Of a DNA stretch of 64,000 bases, positions 8,778 to 17,216 are shown piece after piece (within the stretch, counting starts at the first letter, position 1; every line of letters starts with the position of its first letter). The DNA lies in NCBI GenBank assembly GCA_963770765.1, contig CAVYQS010000009.1:1-64000 (forward strand), read 5' to 3'. The position numbers and the translations under genes are program-made. This DNA comes from CAVPCY01 sp963770765. Its GTDB lineage: Bacteria; Actinomycetota; Coriobacteriia; Anaerosomatales; PHET01. The notes below the pieces were generated by a model. It saw nothing but the letters and a program-made list of their open reading frames with translations. It did no database searches and had not been told where the DNA came from.

Positions 8778-9964
8778 TGGGGGACCTGTTTGAGCGCCTT
8801 CCGCAACTCTGGACTACCATTACCCGTGTCCTGATCTCTCCTGCCTCGAACATGAAGGTCGCCCTGCTCCTCTACGCAACGATCGCTGTCTTCCTGCTAC
8901 TCATCCTGGTCACGGGTCTCATGCTCATCATGTCGGCGCCCGCGGGCACGGCTGCTGGCCCGGCCAATTCCGGGGCACGCCCGACTGTCCGGCGCAGGGC
9001 TAGGGCTGCGACTCCGATGACTCGGCAGATGCGACTGCTGCTCGGCTTGGGCATCGTAGCGGTCCTCGTGGCGGTTTGGGTCGTCGCTGGGTCCACCACG
9101 TCGGATCCGGGACTATGCAAGAGTTGCCACTGGCCCGCATCGGCGCATGCGACGGCCGACACGGGCAAGGATCCCCACGCGAAGGTCGGCTGCGTCGCCT
9201 GTCACGAATCCTCCGGGATCATCGGCCGCTATGTCACCGGTGTTCCTTTCCGCCTCGTGCATCTGGCGATGTCGTCCGCAGGGGCTGGCAACGAGGCGGG
9301 GTACGGAGCCGTACCGACAAGCGCCTGCAGTTCATGCCACGCGACCTCGCTGACCGACATTGCGACAAACGCTGAGCGAGGGCTGAGGATGTCCCACGCA
9401 GAGCCGCTAACAGCCTCGGCAGTCTGCATCGATTGCCACAGGATGAGCGGCGGGATCGTGAGTGTTCACAACGCGGGCATGAAACCGTGTCTGCGTTGTC
9501 ACGACGGCAGCAAGGCTTCGTCAGCCTGCGCCACATGCCACGAGGGACCGCGGGCCACCGCGGCGCGAGCTCGCACGACGTCGCTTCAGAGCGAGCAGAT
9601 CGACGACGTCTCGTGCTCCGGGTGCCACAACGAGAAGAGGGACTGCGACCCCTGTCACGGGCTTCGTATGCCGCACACGACCGAGTTCAAGTTGAGCGCG
9701 CACGCGAGGGCCGCAGCGGTTGACGTCTGGTATGGCAGCGGCAAGGTCTGCGGTCGTTGTCACACGGCATCGCGCAACCCCTGCGTTCGGTGCCATTCCG
9801 ACCTGATTGGCAGAGCGCACGGAAACTGGATGGCCGCCGGTCACCAGGGAGCCGCCTCAGACGCCTGCAACACGTGCCATGTCCAGTATGCGCCCATCGT
9901 GACGAGGGACTTCTGCAAGGACGTGTGCCACTCTCCAGCCGCCATGGCCTCCAGCCCCCGCTGA
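8777..9964 (+). CDS. Two-TM-anchored 12-heme cytochrome c (cassette 1, second)
   Basis: 395 aa from ATG 8777; longer upstream frames lack a ribosome site, and this start overlaps the previous stop. Two membrane segments (about residues 28-50 and 82-104) flank a basic cytoplasmic loop (RRRARA). The extracytoplasmic domain has eleven CXXCH sites (CKSCH, CVACH, CSSCH, CIDCH, CLRCH, CATCH, CSGCH, CDPCH, CGRCH, CVRCH, CNTCH) and a final CKDVCH, a CX3CH spacing where the paralogue at 52009 has CGVCH. Coupling to the preceding 12-heme gene suggests that the two proteins form one complex in the membrane. Confidence 0.88.
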   Translation: MGDLFERLPQLWTTITRVLISPASNMKVALLLYATIAVFLLLILVTGLMLIMSAPAGTAAGPANSGARPTVRRRARAATPMTRQMRLLLGLGIVAVLVAVWVVAGSTTSDPGLCKSCHWPASAHATADTGKDPHAKVGCVACHESSGIIGRYVTGVPFRLVHLAMSSAGAGNEAGYGAVPTSACSSCHATSLTDIATNAERGLRMSHAEPLTASAVCIDCHRMSGGIVSVHNAGMKPCLRCHDGSKASSACATCHEGPRATAARARTTSLQSEQIDDVSCSGCHNEKRDCDPCHGLRMPHTTEFKLSAHARAAAVDVWYGSGKVCGRCHTASRNPCVRCHSDLIGRAHGNWMAAGHQGAASDACNTCHVQYAPIVTRDFCKDVCHSPAAMASSPR

Positions 9965-10189
9965 CGCTGCCCACTCGGCCTCCGCAGTGACAGCGGCTAC
10001 ACCCAGGCGAGTGGTCGACTACAGGTCTCTACGCCCACGGGCGCTCCCTGCTTGGACAGCCAGACGGGATACTATCGGTAGGAGCGTGCGCTGGCGTTTG
10101 CGGGTCGTATCGCGCTTCTAGGCGGCCTCGACCCATCCTGGGCGAGCCGAGATCAGGCACCGCCGTCAATCGGACCCTGCAGTTGGAAT
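9965..10189 (+). other. Intergenic stretch, nothing recognised
   Basis: No supported gene, RNA or clear terminator between the second 12-heme gene and the conserved promoter that begins at 10190. Confidence 0.5.
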
Positions 10190-10230
10190 TGTGAATTATC
10201 GTTGACGTGCCCCTAAATCCAGCTTAAACT
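10190..10230 (+). promoter_or_regulatory. Promoter of the 16-heme cytochrome, with adjoining TGTGAATTATC box
   Basis: TTGACG (10202-10207), a 17-base spacer and TAAACT (10225-10230). TGTGAATTATC lies one base upstream of the -35. The same arrangement, with identical spacing, precedes the cytochrome at 26548 (TGTGAATTGTC, TTGACG, 17 bases, TAAGCT). The box is a candidate activator or repressor site; TGTGAATAGTTC near 47421 is a looser third match. Confidence 0.65.
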
Positions 10231-10236
10231 CTCGTT

Positions 10237-10356
10237 GCGCTACTGTGCACCGAGTCACAAGTACTTTCCGCAAATGGATGCACGGCGTGCGTCGATTCAA
10301 ACGAGCAACCCCGCGCTCGTGAGCATTGCTGCGGATCCACGGAGGAGAGTCCCACC
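10237..10356 (+). ncRNA. Structured leader of the 16-heme cytochrome (candidate cis-regulatory RNA)
   Basis: About 120 bases of untranslated leader are shared with the leader at 26426-26547. Two hairpins are conserved: one with arms around loop GGC (10278-10294) and ACGAGC-AACCCCGC-GCTCGT (about 10299-10318). Between the two leaders, pairs change together: C-G to T-A in the first stem and A-T to G-C in the second. GAGGAG before ATG 10357 is the ribosome site. An ATG at 10274 opens a 28-codon frame that ends as ATGA on the cytochrome start; the other leader lacks that start codon. Does not match a riboswitch class I know. Confidence 0.45.
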
Positions 10357-12603
10357 ATGAGTGTTTTGGCACGGTACCGCGCGAGCGCTCTGCCCATCCT
10401 CGTTCTGCTCACCCTGCTGTTTGTGGCGGTCTCGCTGGCAATACCGGCGGTCTCGAGCGCAGCACCAATGGCGACTCCGTACTGTACGGCGTGCCACGCT
10501 CCTGCGGACCACCCAATCTCAAGTGACTGCGCCACGTGCCATGCAAGCGACGATCACGGCGAGGGGCCCGATTGCGGCGACTGCCACGATCCTCATGGTT
10601 ACCAAGAACTCGTCTCCACAGGATGTACGGCGTGCCATTTCCCCGGATCCCCGGTGCCGCCGCCGGCTTCGCACCAGAATCTGCCCGCAACGCATGCTTC
10701 GCCGCTCGATTCCAGTTGCGAGTCTTGTCACGCCCCCGCGCTCATCACCGAGCACGAGAAGTACCCCCTGCAGTGTGTTTCGTGCCATGCGAGCTCCGAC
10801 CCTCTCGTGAGCGCTGCAATCGCCAATAACGAGACTGCGTGTGCGTCATGTCATCCCAGCTACGCGGCAGCTCATGAGGCCGCCCACGATGATGTTGCCG
10901 ATCCTGAGTGCGCCGAATGCCACAGCGCTGACGTCACCGCGCTGCACGCCGACTGCGACACCTGCCACGCATCCGGCACGCCCACCGGCGAGACCTGCAC
11001 CACCTGCCACCCGACCATGACCGAGCCCCACGGCGCCGGACCCTTCTTCGACGCGGCCGCCTACAACCCGAACTTCGCAGGCTACCTGTCCTGGTCCTGG
11101 GCGACGGCCAACATCGCCGGCACCACCGGCTCCCCCCACGGCAACTACGCCACCACCACCAACAAGTGCGCGGTGTGCCATGCGGTCCACCGCGCCAGCG
11201 CCGACGGCAACGTCCTGACCGCGGTCACCGACGCGTTCGCCGGCAACCGCACCAAGACCTGCGCGTTCTGCCACGGCGCCACCGCGTTTTCCACCAAGAG
11301 CGTCGCGGTGGCCTCAGACGGCACGATCAGCCCCCACGGCAGCTGCTCGCGCTGCCACGTCGAGAGCCCGCATGGTGTGGGAGCGTCTGTCTACCCGGTG
11401 CTCACCGAGCACCTGCTTAACACCCGTGCCGACGCCGCGATCGCCAACGACCTCGGTACCGGAAGCAACGGCATCGTCACCGCCGACTTCGACTCCGGTA
11501 GCGCCAAGGGCCTCACGCTCGGTACCGGCTACCTGTGCAACCAGTGCCACTCTTCAGGCGGAGCGGGCATCAACACCGTCTACGCCGTCAACGAGGCGGG
11601 AGCCACCCCGGCCGCCAACGCCACCACCCTGAACAACACCACCGGCCACCGGGTGACCGCTGTGGCCACGAGCGACTGGAACGTCGACGGCTCCAAGGGC
11701 GCCTACCTCACCGGCCGCATAGCGTACAACGACGCGAACTCCTGCCAGGCCTGCCACGACGCCAAGCGCGCCAACGGCGCAGCCGCCTTCCCGCACGGTT
11801 ACGTGGACGCCGCTGGTGCCTACGCACCCAAGTCGCAACCAGGCGCGAGCCTCATCTGGTTGACACGCGCCGGCGACGCCGACGACCCGCGTGAACTCGT
11901 CCCGACCCCCGGTTCGACCTCGGGCACCGCCGATGTCTCCGTGCTGACCGGCGACGGCGTGTGCCTCAAGTGCCACATCTCGGGTGACCGCCAGCACGGC
12001 ATCGGCATCGACGACGCGTGGGTCCAGGGAGCTGCGCCGAGCGACACCACCGCACCGACGACGACCTCGGATGCGGCAGGCCCCTACACCGGCAGCGCGA
12101 CGATCACGCTCACCGCCACCGACAACTCCGGCGGCTCCGGTGTCGCGGGCACCTACTACCGCGTCAACGGCGGTTCCCAGCAGACCGGCACTTCGATCCC
12201 GATCACCTCGCCGGGCGCCTACACCATCGAGTTCTGGTCGACAGATGTCGCCGGCAACGCCGAGACGCCTCATAAGACCGCCAGCTTCACAGTCAACCCC
12301 GTGATCACGGGGACAGGGACGATCCACTTCAACTGGGACTCTACCGATGGTTCGTGGGCTGACTACTACGTATACAACTCGACTGGGACACTGGTCGACA
12401 GCGGCTCCGGCGAGGCGGACCTGGGATGGGACGGCCACTTCTACGTCACCGTTCCGGTGAGCGCGCAGCCCTACCAGGTCAAGATCCACTGGTACGACCC
12501 GTACTACGACTCCGAGGACTACTGGACGCCCGGCCCAGGCTCAAGCGAAACCGACGCAGTGCTTGTCGACGAACCGGGTGAGGTCATCTCATACACGTAC
12601 TAG
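10357..12603 (+). CDS. Secreted 16-heme cytochrome c with Ig-like C-terminal domains
   Basis: 748 aa. Signal peptide (residues 1-35, cleavage near SSAAP). Sixteen CXXCH sites: a ten-heme arm (CTACH, CATCH, CGDCH, CTACH, CESCH, CVSCH, CASCH, CAECH, CDTCH, CTTCH) and then the hexaheme module (CAVCH, CAFCH, CSRCH, CNQCH, CQACH, CLKCH; residues ~215-550) that begins with FFDAAAYNPNFAGYLSWSWA. Next comes an Ig-like domain (TTAPTTTSDAAGPYTGSATI through STDVAGNAE) and a terminal beta-rich domain. It has no sortase or membrane anchor. The gene is complete and follows its own promoter and leader. Likely an extracellular or cell-wall-bound electron carrier; the Ig-like part could bind surface polymers. 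Confidence 0.9.
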   Translation: MSVLARYRASALPILVLLTLLFVAVSLAIPAVSSAAPMATPYCTACHAPADHPISSDCATCHASDDHGEGPDCGDCHDPHGYQELVSTGCTACHFPGSPVPPPASHQNLPATHASPLDSSCESCHAPALITEHEKYPLQCVSCHASSDPLVSAAIANNETACASCHPSYAAAHEAAHDDVADPECAECHSADVTALHADCDTCHASGTPTGETCTTCHPTMTEPHGAGPFFDAAAYNPNFAGYLSWSWATANIAGTTGSPHGNYATTTNKCAVCHAVHRASADGNVLTAVTDAFAGNRTKTCAFCHGATAFSTKSVAVASDGTISPHGSCSRCHVESPHGVGASVYPVLTEHLLNTRADAAIANDLGTGSNGIVTADFDSGSAKGLTLGTGYLCNQCHSSGGAGINTVYAVNEAGATPAANATTLNNTTGHRVTAVATSDWNVDGSKGAYLTGRIAYNDANSCQACHDAKRANGAAAFPHGYVDAAGAYAPKSQPGASLIWLTRAGDADDPRELVPTPGSTSGTADVSVLTGDGVCLKCHISGDRQHGIGIDDAWVQGAAPSDTTAPTTTSDAAGPYTGSATITLTATDNSGGSGVAGTYYRVNGGSQQTGTSIPITSPGAYTIEFWSTDVAGNAETPHKTASFTVNPVITGTGTIHFNWDSTDGSWADYYVYNSTGTLVDSGSGEADLGWDGHFYVTVPVSAQPYQVKIHWYDPYYDSEDYWTPGPGSSETDAVLVDEPGEVISYTY
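10994..11990 (+). repeat. Hexaheme-module DNA repeat, copy 1 of 5
   Basis: About 1 kb starting at ACCTGCACCACCTGCCACCC. Long stretches are identical to 21881-22878 and 27203-28195; 25264-26270 and 49854-50835 are more diverged copies. Confidence 0.85.
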
Positions 12604-12635
12604 ATGGCTATCGAGTCAGCCCTGTCTACACTATG

Positions 12636-12665
12636 GAGGGCCGGTCGCTCAAGCGATCGGCCCTC
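12636..12665 (+). terminator. Terminator after the 16-heme cytochrome
   Basis: GAGGGCCGGTCG and CGATCGGCCCTC form a 12-bp stem with one wobble around CTCAAG, 33 bases after the stop codon. A stem with the same GAGGG...CCCTC ends follows the related gene at 28846. Confidence 0.75.
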
Positions 12666-12696
12666 TGTGCGTGGAGGGCGCACCATCCCTCTGCGC

Positions 12697-12825
12697 TATA
12701 ATTTCGCCATGGCGGCTGGATGCTCGTGCCTCGCTCCCGACACGCGGTTGTGAGGTCTGCGGCGGTCGTCTGACCGCACATCAGCCAGCCCGTGGCCGTT
12801 CCTTCGTACAGCCTCAGGAGTCCTC
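12697..12825 (+). ncRNA. Duplicate of the leuA leader (candidate structured leader)
   Basis: Runs from TATAAT (12697-12702) to the ribosome site CAGGAG, and aligns along its length with the leuA leader at 15491-15624. Shared blocks are CATGGCG, a hairpin GCGGTC-GTCT-GACCGC (12762-12777) followed by CACATC, and GCCGTTCCTTCGTACAGCC just before the Shine-Dalgarno. In the leuA copy the hairpin is GCCGTC-GACT-GACGGC, so one stem pair is exchanged G-C for C-G. It is followed by GTGAGC, as in leuA. Confidence 0.5.
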
Positions 12826-12900
12826 GTGAGCTCTCCTTTAGCACCCACCGCCACGCCGAAGACTGACGACGGTGCCCGTGGGCGGAGCGTGCATCAGTGA
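12826..12900 (+). CDS. 24-codon upstream ORF, possible leuA N-terminus remnant
   Basis: GTG at 12826 follows CAGGAGTCCTC and opens a frame of 24 codons (MSSPLAPTATPKTDDG...) whose stop overlaps the start of the next gene as GTGA. The first residues MSSP resemble LeuA (MSTP), and the leader in front is a copy of the leuA leader, so this may be leftover leuA coding sequence that now couples translation to the membrane protein. Whether the peptide itself matters is unknown. Confidence 0.4.
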   Translation: MSSPLAPTATPKTDDGARGRSVHQ

Positions 12901-14408
12901 GCAGAACAGCTCGAGCTCTTGACAGCGCAAGCTGGATCCAGGAACGCCTCTCCGTAGCAGCGAGACGCGACGTGCTCGCGGTCGCGCTGGTGATGCTCAC
13001 CGTGGTCTCGATGTGCGGTGGATTGGCGTACCGCTTCTCATGGCTGTGGGTGGGGGTCGTAGCCGGGGCCCTCGCCTCGATCGTCTCGACCACCGCAGTG
13101 CGTGCGAGTGCAGTGGCGGCAGCTGCATGCGCGACGGGGCTGCTCGTCGGCCCGGTAAACCTGTGGTTGACAGACTCGTCGGCCGGCGCGCGACTGCTCG
13201 ACGCTCTCCTCGCAGCTGGCGTCGCGGCGTGCTTCGCGGCGTTACTCAGGGTGCCTGCCCTGCGGACGATACTGTCGGGCAACATGCTGGTATGGGGAGT
13301 CGTGGCGGTAATCCTGGGCAACCTGTGGTTCACAACGCTCACACTGAACGCGACGCCTACCCTCGGGGCAGTCAGCCAGCAAGTGATACCTGCTTTCAAC
13401 GAACAGCTCAACGGGACTCTTCCGCCCGGTTCCGAGAACTCGGACAACGTGTTGTTCTTCCGCACGTTTCAAAGCGTTCGGGACGGCGAACCCTACTACA
13501 AGAGCTACAGGGACTGGTTCGTTGTCTGGGGCGACATGACGCCACGGACACTGTTCAACTTCCGCATGCCGCTCCTCTTCCACCTCTGGGCGGCCATGCC
13601 CCGCGCGCAGCATGTCGTATGGCTCTTCCTGGGGCTCGTGTCGGCCGTCTGTGTGACGCTGGTTGCGTTGTTCTCGCGAACCGTGAAGCGACCGTTCGTG
13701 GTTCCCGCCGTAGCAGCGCTCGCCTCCTATGCGCTCTACTTCTCGACAAGCTTGCTGCTGTTCACGATGGAACAATGGGCCGCGCTACCCGCGCTACTCG
13801 GCCTAGCCTTCACGGCGGCCTCGCTCACAAGCGCACGGTGGAGGGCCTTTGTAGTCGCCTCGGTTGTGGCATCGGTAGTCGCGGTGGTCTTCCGAGAGAC
13901 CATGGGTCTGATTCTCGTTGCAGGCCTGCTGAGTGCAGTCGCGGCCACTGCCGAGCAAAGGAGGTTCCGGCTTCTGGCGTGGGGTGGCGGCGTGGTGGTA
14001 CTTGCGGGCATCGTCGCAGTTCATTACTGGTTCGCCCGCCCGTTCATCGACCCGCGGTCCGAACTCAGCCAGTTCATCGGCGGCGGGGCGGTGTTCGCCC
14101 TGCGCGGGCTGGAGTACGCGACAGACTATCTGGGCGGTGGTGGACCATGGCCGTTCATCTTGGCCGCTGTCGGGTTCATAGGCGCCGCTGTGGCGCCTGA
14201 TCGGCCGCTCAAGGTGTTTGCGCTTGTTTCGACGATCGCCCCGCTCGTTGCCTTCGCATTCTTGGCGAACCACGCCACCGAGCACTTCAACAAAGAAGCC
14301 GTCAACTATTGGGGGGCGGTGGTCACGCCGCTGATATACGCGTCTATGCCCTTCGCGTTCCTACTTCTGCCCGGTGCCAAGCCGCGTGACTGGCGGAAGA
14401 TCAACTGA
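12897..14408 (+). CDS. Polytopic membrane protein, GT-C glycosyltransferase-like
   Basis: 503 aa with about 11 membrane segments. A long extracytoplasmic loop after the fourth or fifth segment contains NDVLFFRTFQ-like sequence (SDNVLFFRTFQSVRDGEPYY) and then a DWF motif, the layout of GT-C enzymes that take sugars from polyprenyl phosphate. No family could be fixed by eye. The GTG start overlaps the stop of the small ORF. The next gene makes a polyprenyl-phosphate sugar, which fits a donor and user pair. Confidence 0.7.
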   Translation: MSRTARALDSASWIQERLSVAARRDVLAVALVMLTVVSMCGGLAYRFSWLWVGVVAGALASIVSTTAVRASAVAAAACATGLLVGPVNLWLTDSSAGARLLDALLAAGVAACFAALLRVPALRTILSGNMLVWGVVAVILGNLWFTTLTLNATPTLGAVSQQVIPAFNEQLNGTLPPGSENSDNVLFFRTFQSVRDGEPYYKSYRDWFVVWGDMTPRTLFNFRMPLLFHLWAAMPRAQHVVWLFLGLVSAVCVTLVALFSRTVKRPFVVPAVAALASYALYFSTSLLLFTMEQWAALPALLGLAFTAASLTSARWRAFVVASVVASVVAVVFRETMGLILVAGLLSAVAATAEQRRFRLLAWGGGVVVLAGIVAVHYWFARPFIDPRSELSQFIGGGAVFALRGLEYATDYLGGGGPWPFILAAVGFIGAAVAPDRPLKVFALVSTIAPLVAFAFLANHATEHFNKEAVNYWGAVVTPLIYASMPFAFLLLPGAKPRDWRKIN

Positions 14409-14437
14409 CCCGACACTCGTGGACGTTTGGAGATTCA

Positions 14438-15439
14438 TTGGGAGCGACGGAGCTGCATTCGGTGGTTGTGCCAATGTACAACGAGGAGGAGGTTGCCGAG
14501 GAGTTCGTGCGCCGCGCCACCTCAGTTCTCGCGGAGTACCCCAACTACGAGATCATCGCAGTTGACGACGGTAGTACCGATGCCACCTTCCCAATCCTCT
14601 CGCGCCTGTCTGAGACGGACGGGCACCTCAGAGTCGTTCGGCTTGCCCGCAACTTCGGCCACCAGACCGCAACGACCGCAGGCATCGACTTGGCCTCCGG
14701 CGACACAGTCACAGTGATCGACGCTGACCTTCAAGACCCCCCGGAGCTCATCGCCGACATGATCGCTCTGTGGCGCGAGGGTGCGGACATCGTATTCGCC
14801 GTGCGTGATTCCAGAGCAGGTGAGAGCAAGTTCAAGAAGGCCTCGGCGTCTGCGTACTACCGCCTCCTGCGTCGAGTCTCGCGAGCCGATATCCCCGTCG
14901 ACAGCGCGGATTTCCGGCTGATGGGCCGTCGGGCTGTGGAGGGCCTGAGGGCGATGCGAGAGCGCAGTCGCTATATGCGTGGACTCGTAGGTTGGATGGG
15001 GCTCCAGCGTGCCACTGTCCACTATCATCGCGATGCGCGGTACGCGGGCCGGACGAAGTACTCGATGACCAAGATGTTGCGTCTTGCCTCCGACGGCGTG
15101 ATGTCCTTTTCCACAGCACCGCTGCGTCTCTCACTGCTGTTCGGCGTCACAGCGGCGGGGCTTGGACTCCTTGTCGCGATCTGGGTCGTCGCAACGAAGG
15201 TCGCTGGCGGTCGGGTTGTGCCAGGGTGGGCCTCAACGATGATTGCGATTCTGTTTCTTGGCGGGGTGCAGCTCGTGACCCTCGGCGTGATCGGCGAGTA
15301 CATCGGTCGAGTCTACAACGAGGTGCGGCAGCGCCCGCTCTATCTCGTGGAGGAAGTACGTGGTTTCGGCTCGGACACCACGGAGCACTTCGCGAAATCC
15401 CCCCTACCCAGAGCTAGCGACATGCCGCGGGGACTCTAG
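14438..15439 (+). CDS. GT2 polyprenyl-phosphate glycosyltransferase (DPM1/GtrB-like)
   Basis: 333 aa from TTG 14438, with GGAG at 14429-14432. An N-terminal GT-A domain has SVVVPMYNEEE, VDDGSTD and the metal-binding DADLQDPPE. Two C-terminal membrane segments (about residues 228-250 and 265-287) end in GVIGEYIGRVYNEV..RPLY, typical of the GtrB/DPM1 group that moves a sugar from a nucleotide onto undecaprenyl phosphate at the cytoplasmic face. It probably supplies lipid-linked sugar to the GT-C-like protein encoded just upstream. Confidence 0.88.
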   Translation: MGATELHSVVVPMYNEEEVAEEFVRRATSVLAEYPNYEIIAVDDGSTDATFPILSRLSETDGHLRVVRLARNFGHQTATTAGIDLASGDTVTVIDADLQDPPELIADMIALWREGADIVFAVRDSRAGESKFKKASASAYYRLLRRVSRADIPVDSADFRLMGRRAVEGLRAMRERSRYMRGLVGWMGLQRATVHYHRDARYAGRTKYSMTKMLRLASDGVMSFSTAPLRLSLLFGVTAAGLGLLVAIWVVATKVAGGRVVPGWASTMIAILFLGGVQLVTLGVIGEYIGRVYNEVRQRPLYLVEEVRGFGSDTTEHFAKSPLPRASDMPRGL

Positions 15440-15490
15440 CACGCACGCCAATTCGGGTGAGTGTACCGGGGGTATACTTCACACCTGCGG

Positions 15491-15624
15491 TATACTCTCG
15501 CGCATGGCGCCAGATACTCACATCCTCGCTCTAGGCTCGCGACTTATTCGGCCGGCCGCCGTCGACTGACGGCACATCGCGCCGGCACCAGTCGCCGTCC
15601 CTCCGTACAGCCCGAGGAGTCACA
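15491..15624 (+). ncRNA. leuA leader, candidate structured regulatory RNA
   Basis: Begins at TATACT (15491-15496; a second TATACT lies at 15473) and ends at the GAGGAG ribosome site of leuA. Contains hairpin GCCGTC-GACT-GACGGC (15558-15573), then CACATC, and CCGTCCCTCCGTACAGCCC. All three are kept in the copy at 12697-12825 with a compensating stem change. It does not contain the TGGNACCGCG-type T-box sequence, nor a run of leucine codons in an evident leader peptide, so the type of control is open. Confidence 0.5.
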
Positions 15625-17196
15625 GTGAGCACACCCGAGAACGCCGCACTCCCAAGTAACGACCGCGTCTACATCTTCGACACGACCCTGCGCGACGGCG
15701 AGCAGTCGCCGGGCGCCTCGATGAACACCGAGGAGAAGCTCGAGATCGCCCGCCAGCTCGTGAGGCTGGGCGTCGACGTCATCGAAGCGGGCTTCCCGGT
15801 TTCGAGCCCGGGCGACTTCGAGAGCGTGCGTCGGATCGGCGCCGAGGTGGGTGACGGCGCGATCGTGTGCGGCCTCACCCGCGCGGTGCCCAACGATATC
15901 GACGTCGCCGCCGACGCGCTCAAGACCGCGTCCCGTCCGCGCATCCACACCGGGATCGGCGTGAGCGAGTCGCACCTGCGCGACAAGCTCCGCATCTCGG
16001 GCGACGAGGCCATCGAGCGGGCCGTCAAGGCCGTCAAACACGCGCGCAACCTCGTGGGCGACGTGGAGTTCTATGCCGAGGATGCCGGCCGAGCGGTGCC
16101 CGCGTACCTCTACCGCATGATCGAGGCGGTCATCGCGGCCGGCGCCACCGTCGTCAACATCCCCGACACCACGGGCTACGCCTACCCTGAGGTCTTCGGC
16201 GAGCTGATTCGCGGACTCGCCGACAACGTCGCCGGCATCGAGAAGGCCATCATCTCGGTCCATTGCCACAACGACCTGGGCATGGCCACCGCAAACGCAC
16301 TCGCGGGCGTCTACGCCGGTGCGCGCCAGGTGGAGTGCACCATCAACGGCATCGGCGAGCGTGCGGGCAACACGGCGATGGAAGAGGTCGTCATGGCGCT
16401 CAAGATGCGCCCGGACGTCTTCGGCGCCGATACGCGCATCAATACGCGCGAGATCACCCGTACGAGCCGCCTGGTGTCGAGCATCACCGGCATCAGCGTG
16501 CAGCCCAACAAGGCCATCGTGGGCGCCAACGCGTTCGCGCACAGCAGCGGCATCCACCAAGACGGCGTGCTCAAGGAGCGCTCGACCTACGAGATCATCG
16601 ACCCGGTCGACGTGGGCGCCGGTGGCTCGAGCATCGTGCTCACCGCCCGCAGCGGCCGCCATGCGCTGCGGCACCGCCTCGAAGAGCTCGGCTACATGAT
16701 CCCCGACGACGAGTTCGAGCGCGTCCACGAGGCGTTCCTCGCGCTCGCCGACAAGAAGAAGGAAGTCTACGACGAGGACCTCGAAGCGCTGGTGGGGGAG
16801 AGCGAGCGCACGCTCAACGAGGTCTACCACCTCGCGCAGGTGCACTTCACGAGCGGCGAGCCGGGCATCCCCACGGCGACCGTCGAGCTCGTGACCAAAG
16901 AGGGCGAGCATCTCATCGACTCGAGCCACGGCACCGGCCCGGTCGATGCGGTCTACAAGGCGATCAACCGCATCGTCGATGTCGAGAACGACCTGACCGA
17001 GTTCCGCGTCGAGGCCGTCACGCGCGGGATCGATGCGCTCGGTGAGGTCACCATCCGCATCCGCAGCGCCGACGATCGCATCTTCACCGGCCGAGGGGCC
17101 CACAGCGACATCATCGTGGCGAGCGCCAAGGCGTACACGAACGCGCTCAACCGACTGCTCGTGGCCGAGCGCAAGACCGTGACCGAGGAGCTGTAG
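15625..17196 (+). CDS. leuA: 2-isopropylmalate synthase
   Basis: 523 aa. Catalyses acetyl-CoA plus 2-oxoisovalerate to 2-isopropylmalate, the first step of leucine synthesis. The catalytic HMGL-like barrel carries DTTLRDGEQSPG (residues ~14-25), the metal-binding VHCHNDLGMA (His-x-His) and NGIGERAGN; a SGIHQDG segment follows, and a C-terminal LeuA regulatory domain completes the usual ~510-525 aa length. The GTG start follows GAGGAGTCACA. Leucine feedback through the C-terminal domain is typical of the family. leuC, leuD and leuB lie elsewhere in the window rather than next to it. Confidence 0.97.
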   Translation: MSTPENAALPSNDRVYIFDTTLRDGEQSPGASMNTEEKLEIARQLVRLGVDVIEAGFPVSSPGDFESVRRIGAEVGDGAIVCGLTRAVPNDIDVAADALKTASRPRIHTGIGVSESHLRDKLRISGDEAIERAVKAVKHARNLVGDVEFYAEDAGRAVPAYLYRMIEAVIAAGATVVNIPDTTGYAYPEVFGELIRGLADNVAGIEKAIISVHCHNDLGMATANALAGVYAGARQVECTINGIGERAGNTAMEEVVMALKMRPDVFGADTRINTREITRTSRLVSSITGISVQPNKAIVGANAFAHSSGIHQDGVLKERSTYEIIDPVDVGAGGSSIVLTARSGRHALRHRLEELGYMIPDDEFERVHEAFLALADKKKEVYDEDLEALVGESERTLNEVYHLAQVHFTSGEPGIPTATVELVTKEGEHLIDSSHGTGPVDAVYKAINRIVDVENDLTEFRVEAVTRGIDALGEVTIRIRSADDRIFTGRGAHSDIIVASAKAYTNALNRLLVAERKTVTEEL

Positions 17197-17216
17197 CGAC
17201 CCGTGGCAGAAGTTCG

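Noticed and set aside
10237..10356. c-di-GMP-I (GEMM) riboswitch upstream of the cytochrome
   Set aside because: CCGCAAA recalls part of the GEMM core, but the tetraloop-receptor stem and the rest of the consensus are not there. Kept only as an unclassified leader.
11554..12489. Antisense frame of 311 codons over the 16-heme gene, with similar frames over the other module copies
   Set aside because: Valine/glycine-rich shadow of the repeated module; no ribosome site or motif.
15491..15624. Leucine T-box or attenuator leader for leuA
   Set aside because: No T-box sequence, no specifier loop and no leucine-rich leader peptide found.
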